From Nibricoccus aquaticus (GTDB taxonomy: Bacteria; Verrucomicrobiota; Verrucomicrobiia; Opitutales; Opitutaceae): DNA of 64,000 nucleotides. Of the stretch, positions 55,384 to 64,000 are shown piece by piece. The stretch spans positions 2,745,501 through 2,809,500 of the forward strand of contig NZ_CP023344.1 in the NCBI RefSeq assembly GCF_002310495.1. The letters run 5' to 3'. A program made the translations under genes and the position numbers. Below the pieces are notes generated by a model. That model ran no database searches. It was given only the letters and a program-made list of their open reading frames with translations, and was not told the DNA's origin. Position 1 is the first letter of the stretch. Every line of letters begins with the position of its first letter.

Positions 55384-56253
55384 ATGAACTTTTATTCCTC
55401 ACGGCTTCGCCGTTTGTTCGCAGCGGGCGCAGTGGCAGCCGGTCTCGGCTTCACGGCATCGTCCTCCCACGCTGAGACGCTTTATGGTCTCACATTTTTC
55501 GACAATCAGTTGATCAGCGTCGATACAACGACGGGCGCGGGCTCGTTGATCGCTCCATTGAGCGAGTCAGTGTCAGGCTACGGTTTGGCGTTTCGCGGCA
55601 GCAGTCTCTACACGTTCGATTCTGTAATGAATCGCGTTCGCGAGATCGACATCATGAACGGTCAGCTCACGAGCTCGATCGATGTCGGATTCAGCAATCT
55701 CATCGGCGAAGGAGACATCGCGTTTCGCAGCGACGGGATCGGGTTTCTTTCGTCGGCGCTGAACGCGACGACGTTTGAGCCGACCAACGATCTGTTCAGC
55801 TTCGATGTGACGCTCGGCACGTCCACGCGCATCGGTACGACGTCGGTGGTGCTCGATGGGATGGCGTTTAACGGCGGCAACCTTTACGGCATAGGCCAGG
55901 AGGGTGACGCAGGACTGTATCTCGTCAATCAGACGACGGCAGAGCTCACATTGATCGGTCTGCTCGGCATCAAGGCCGACAGCCCGTTTGGTGCGCTGGC
56001 TTTTGGAGCGGACGGCGCGCTCTACACATCGGTTAATGACCGCTTGTATATGGTCGATGCGATGACAGGCGTGGCGGCGGAGATCGATCCGCTGGTGCTC
56101 GATATCGGGTTCTCCAGTGTGAGCGGTCTGGCAGCGATGGCGGGTGCGAGTGGTGCGGTGCCGGAGCCTTCGACCTACGGGTTGATGAGTGCGGGCGCGT
56201 GTCTCGTGCTCGTTTATCTCAAGCGTCGGAAACAATCCAAAGCAGCTGCTTAG
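55384..56253 (+). CDS. PEP-CTERM sorted, beta-propeller-like exported protein
   Basis: The 289-residue protein has a signal peptide (MNFYSSRLRRLFAAGAVAAG) and repeated beta-strand blades (LYGLTFFDNQLISVDTTTGA, GMAFNGGNLYGIGQ, LAFGADGALYTSVNDRLYMV), resembling DUF4394-like propellers. It ends with a PEP-CTERM module: VPEPSTYG, a hydrophobic helix and the basic tail LKRRKQ. Such proteins are processed by an exosortase and sent to the surface or to extracellular polymer. No exosortase gene is in the window. A clear intrinsic terminator follows. Confidence 0.88.
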   Translation: MNFYSSRLRRLFAAGAVAAGLGFTASSSHAETLYGLTFFDNQLISVDTTTGAGSLIAPLSESVSGYGLAFRGSSLYTFDSVMNRVREIDIMNGQLTSSIDVGFSNLIGEGDIAFRSDGIGFLSSALNATTFEPTNDLFSFDVTLGTSTRIGTTSVVLDGMAFNGGNLYGIGQEGDAGLYLVNQTTAELTLIGLLGIKADSPFGALAFGADGALYTSVNDRLYMVDAMTGVAAEIDPLVLDIGFSSVSGLAAMAGASGAVPEPSTYGLMSAGACLVLVYLKRRKQSKAAA

Positions 56254-56273
56254 CTTAACGGTTAGTAAATAGG

Positions 56274-56324
56274 CTCTTCTTTTCGCGACGGTCTTCCCGA
56301 CGTCTGCGGAGAGAAGAGTTTTTT
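56274..56324 (+). terminator. Rho-independent terminator after the ferritin-like/PEP-CTERM pair
   Basis: Arms CTCTTCTTTTCGC and GCGGAGAGAAGAG pair over 13 positions with two G-U pairs, extend inwards through GACG/CGTC, and are followed by six T. It closes the plus-strand operon. Confidence 0.82.
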
Positions 56325-56376
56325 GCGTCCCGATGCCAGGCTGTCTCGCGACTGGCACCGGTGATTCGAGGTGCAA

Positions 56377-56400
56377 CGGCGCTGCGAAAGCGCAGGCCCT
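56377..56400. repeat. Hairpin repeat, CTGCG type
   Basis: This 24-base element has arms CTGCG and CGCAG around a short loop and ends in GGCCCT. It matches 49097-49120 at 23 of 24 bases although the sites are 7 kb apart. Confidence 0.6.
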
Positions 56401-56412
56401 GCGAGGAGGCGG

Positions 56413-56895
56413 TCAGGCGACGGCGGGGGCGAGGAGTTTATCCTCCGCGGCGGTGACGGCTTGGATGAAGGCCTCGGGCGTATCGGCGCGCATGAGTGCG
56501 TCACGATTGGCCGAGTCTTTCAAAATTTTGCAGAGGGCGCTGACGACGGTGAGGTAGTCGCCAGGATTCGATTTCGGAGTGCCGAGGACGAACATCAGGC
56601 GCACAGTCTGATTTCCGTTCTCGAAATGCACTCCTTGGTCGCTGCGGCCGACGGCGAGGACGATCTTATGGACGTGCTCGGTGCGGGCGTGGGGGAGGGC
56701 GATCTCGTTGCCGAGGCAGGTGGTGTCGAGACGTTCGCGGGCGAGGAGCTCGTTGTAGAAACCCTGGAAGTTCGTGACTTCGGGATGACCGTCAAGGAGA
56801 CGCGCGACCTCGTTGAGGGCGACGGTGCGTTTGCCGCTCTGGACGGAGAGCGAGATGCGAGCGGGATCGAGGAGCTTGGACAAACGGCCGGCCAT
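56413..56895 (-). CDS. PTS EIIA-Ntr-like (PtsN-type) phosphoacceptor domain protein
   Basis: ATG 56895 (MAGRLSKLLDPARISLSVQS) gives 160 residues, the normal length for a single EIIA-fructose/Ntr domain. The phosphorylatable His is in GNEIALPHARTEHV, and the motif MFVLGTPKSNPGDYL is typical. No permease or EIIB domain is attached, so a regulatory role (nitrogen, potassium or carbon signalling) is more likely than sugar transport. It lies downstream of gyrA but beyond an intrinsic terminator, so it has its own promoter. Confidence 0.88.
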   Translation of the reverse strand: MAGRLSKLLDPARISLSVQSGKRTVALNEVARLLDGHPEVTNFQGFYNELLARERLDTTCLGNEIALPHARTEHVHKIVLAVGRSDQGVHFENGNQTVRLMFVLGTPKSNPGDYLTVVSALCKILKDSANRDALMRADTPEAFIQAVTAAEDKLLAPAVA

Positions 56896-57003
56896 GACGC
56901 AAAAATTCAAAACGTGGACACAGGAAGAAGTGTGGAAGGAGACTTCGCCGCCAATTGTTGGCAAGGGCTGAATCGACACTTTTCGGAAAAATCTTTGCTC
57001 AAG

Positions 57004-57030
57004 AAATCGCGAAAACGCGGAAGCGCAAAG
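57004..57030. repeat. GCGGAAG-type dispersed repeat
   Basis: AAATCGCGAAAACGCGGAAG followed by CGCAAAG is a diverged copy of the block found at 20297, 24484, 27416 and 48939. It lies in the gap between gyrA and the EIIA-like gene. Confidence 0.5.
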
Positions 57031-57071
57031 TGAGGTGGAGAATTGAGCGATGAACGGGATTGGTTGGACGC

Positions 57072-57102
57072 AAAAAAGGCGAGCCGGTGAGGGCTCGCCT
57101 TT
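57072..57102 (-). terminator. Rho-independent terminator after gyrA
   Basis: Perfect 11-base arms AAAGGCGAGCC and GGCTCGCCTTT enclose six bases. On the minus strand the stem is followed by TTTTTTG, as expected for termination of gyrA 26 bases after its stop. Confidence 0.92.
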
Positions 57103-57127
57103 GAAGGAGTGATGATGATCAGATCGA

Positions 57128-59635
<2,508 letters not shown>

Positions 59636-59726
59636 TTAGGAAAAGAAGTGGGGAGCGAGGAGCAGGAGACGGGAGCCGAGGCGTTGAACTCTTCGCGAGA
59701 ATCAACGTGTAAGGCTCACCAGAAAA

Positions 59727-62276
<2,550 letters not shown>

Positions 62277-62390
62277 TTAAAGGGGAAATTGCATCGAAAA
62301 TTGGAGGATGCAGCAATGGGTTTTTTGTGGGCAAACGGCTTATTTTTTGGGCGCGTCTGGCAGGCGCGCGAAAAGCCGGTTTTACGAGGG

Positions 62391-62428
62391 AAAAAGAATC
62401 GGCCGGCCCCTTGGAGAGAGGCCGGCCG
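62391..62428 (-). terminator. Rho-independent terminator of the right-edge gene
   Basis: Arms CGGCCGGCC and GGCCGGCCG enclose 11 bases. On the minus strand the stem is followed by ATTCTTTTTCCC, a T-rich run, placing termination about 100 bases after the stop at 62531. The rest of 62253-62530 holds the gyrB promoter region and small GC palindromes; no gene is seen. Confidence 0.75.
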
Positions 62429-62530
62429 GAGAATGACGGGGAGGGTGGCAGGCGGGCTGTTTCCGGAGCTGGGCGCGGAGCTTGGGATTTTCGTCCAAGT
62501 TTGTTTTCCCGGAAGCGGGCCAGCGGTCGG

Positions 62531-64000
62531 CTACTTTGGCATAAAAAAGCCGTCGGCAATGAGCACGAGCTGGCGGTTGCCGTCGTTGAGCAGTGCGCCG
62601 TTGATCCACGTGATCGTTTTTGGAAATCCGGGAGTGACGACGTTTTTGTCCCCCTCCTGAACCCGTCGCGTCCCCATATAAGTATGGGTCATCATCCAGT
62701 GTTCCTGACAGCCGAACTGGATCACCAGCTCCACCTTTTGAATCCGCCATGCGTCGAGGAAGAAGTTCGGGGTGTAGTTGATTTCCACCCGCACTCCGTG
62801 TTGCTGGAAGGTCTCGATCGTGACGGTGCTGCCGTCGGCGTAACTGGTCTTGGGGCCCGGGGTGAGGAAGGCGTATTCGTACACGGAGTTGGCGGCCAGC
62901 TCCTGGTTTTTCACCACGGCTTCCGGTCCCAGTTTGGTCAGCTTGAGCGGATTCAAATCCTTAACCCCGGCGGGAATCGGGTCGTTGAGGCCGCCGTTGC
63001 GGTAGAAAGTCATTTTAACCTCGGAGGGCGCTTCCTTGCTATCGATGCCGGTGTAGATTCGCAGGAGCGCACCCGTGATCACGGTGGGGCTGGTGCGGGC
63101 AAGGACCGGCACGTCATCCTCGATTTTCGCGGGATCGCCGGATTCATCCGTGGTGCCAGATGAGGGTTTCGGCGCCGGGGTGGCGGGCGCGATTGGGACT
63201 ACGGGGGAGAGTTCTTTGCCGGTTACCAGCGGTGAGCCGGTGGCCGGTGGACGGCTGATCGGTGGCAAACCGCCCACCACTGCCGGGGTCTTCGCGGACG
63301 GCGGCAGTTCGATCGAGGGCGCGGTCTTGGCGGCGGTTCCGGCCGGCTGGGCTTGCGCGGCCAATCCTGTGGCCGCGAAGAGTGTTTGAAATGCGGGAGC
63401 GAGTTCGCTCTCGGCCAGTTTCTCGAACGTGAAGCCGACATAGATCATGCGGCCCTTGCCGTAGGGGAAGGCGGTGGCCACGGGCACGGGCGCATATCCG
63501 GGTTTGGGGGTTGTGAGCTGGGTGGTGTAGACGACGGCGGCACCATCGGGGTTGACCACGCTGAATTGCGATTCGACGCCGGAGCCGCCCTCGACGTGGA
63601 ACTCCGTACCTGTCGCGGAGACGACCGTGCCGGGGTTGAACCGCTGGGCCAGTCCGTTCGCGCCGCGCACGCCCATCACCTCGGAAAGGAACGGCCAGCT
63701 CGATTCGTCCCAGGTGCTGTAGGTGTCGAGCACCTTGCTCACATAGCCGGGTGAAATGAGCACGACGGTACCGCCTTTTTGCTCCAGGTAGCTGCGGACC
63801 GTTTTCTCGTCGTTCACGCCGAGGACGGCGGAGTTGTCCGCATTCCCGCCGTAGGAAGCGCCGGTGTACCAGATGACCAGTGAGAAGGGCAGCAGCCGCG
63901 CCAGCTCGGGGCCCTGTGCATACGAGCGGACGTGTTCAATCTCGACGGCGGCCGTGTCTTTGCCGACGAGTGACGTCGCCAGCCGGCGGAAGATGACGTC
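62531..64000 (-). CDS. C-terminal part of a large protein of unknown function (partial at right edge)
   Basis: The frame is open to the right edge, so the start lies beyond the window; 489 residues are visible. The first 180 residues look like a Rossmann/glutamine-amidotransferase-like region (LPFSLVIWYTGASYGG, GGTVVLISPGYVSKVL, GKGRMIYVGFTFEKLAESE). A Pro-rich linker full of PPSAKTP and PPISRPP repeats follows at about 220-290, then a beta-rich C-terminal domain (TFYRNGGLNDPIPAGVKDLN, YTPNFFLDAWRIQKVELVI). The low-complexity linker suggests an exported or surface protein. I do not recognise a family. Confidence 0.7.
   Translation of the reverse strand, partial: DVIFRRLATSLVGKDTAAVEIEHVRSYAQGPELARLLPFSLVIWYTGASYGGNADNSAVLGVNDEKTVRSYLEQKGGTVVLISPGYVSKVLDTYSTWDESSWPFLSEVMGVRGANGLAQRFNPGTVVSATGTEFHVEGGSGVESQFSVVNPDGAAVVYTTQLTTPKPGYAPVPVATAFPYGKGRMIYVGFTFEKLAESELAPAFQTLFAATGLAAQAQPAGTAAKTAPSIELPPSAKTPAVVGGLPPISRPPATGSPLVTGKELSPVVPIAPATPAPKPSSGTTDESGDPAKIEDDVPVLARTSPTVITGALLRIYTGIDSKEAPSEVKMTFYRNGGLNDPIPAGVKDLNPLKLTKLGPEAVVKNQELAANSVYEYAFLTPGPKTSYADGSTVTIETFQQHGVRVEINYTPNFFLDAWRIQKVELVIQFGCQEHWMMTHTYMGTRRVQEGDKNVVTPGFPKTITWINGALLNDGNRQLVLIADGFFMPK

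Overview
The window reads as a chromosomal segment of a high-GC Gram-negative bacterium, most likely a verrucomicrobium of the Opitutaceae type. The support is a TonB-dependent receptor with the Opitutaceae-style plug leader (ETIVLSPFTV), a PEP-CTERM protein, many secreted CAZymes with signal peptides, and no SusD. The taxonomic call is inference from gene style; no rRNA is present.

Positions 1-43,745 hold a large plant-polysaccharide cluster. In order: a GH2-like 3' fragment at the left edge; a DUF4450-type six-hairpin protein (963-4307); a CE12 rhamnogalacturonan acetylesterase (4392-5651); an unrelated three-gene minus-strand operon of unknown function (5685-8816); then GH43 (8979), GH2 (10004), GH95 (13545) and GH2 (16068) on the plus strand. 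A minus-strand run follows with GH28 polygalacturonase, LamG-GH95, CE8 pectinesterase, GH3-PA14 and GH127 (18777-30008). Divergent from it lie a double GH43 propeller protein, GH105, GH115 and a tandem CE12 gene broken by a one-base frameshift (30165-38287). A TonB-dependent receptor (38597-42184) and a GH43-CBM32 protein close the block. Together these suggest uptake and trimming of pectin, especially rhamnogalacturonan and its arabinan, galactan and fucose/L-galactose-bearing side chains. GH3 and GH115 add xylose/glucuronic acid chemistry. No polysaccharide lyase or rhamnosidase is recognised here, although GH105 normally acts on lyase products.

Positions 43,785-50,247 carry a thioredoxin-like protein and a Sel1-repeat/TonB-C fusion (minus operon), a cytoplasmic GH42 beta-galactosidase and a LacI-family regulator that may control part of the locus. 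Positions 50,433-56,253 carry a membrane-anchored repeat protein, two tandem CorA-type transporters of equal length, a Tat-exported ferritin-like protein and a PEP-CTERM protein. Positions 56,413-62,252 are housekeeping: an EIIA-Ntr-like protein, gyrA and gyrB. A truncated exported protein of unknown function runs off the right edge.

The intergenic DNA is rich in small repeats: hairpins with changing arms but a recurring CCCTAC-type flank, an ACAGGATTAA-type repeat (four copies) and a GCGGAAG-type repeat (five copies). Almost no gene has a Shine-Dalgarno sequence; a pyrimidine-rich tract often precedes the ATG. No tRNA, rRNA, CRISPR array or transposase gene was seen.
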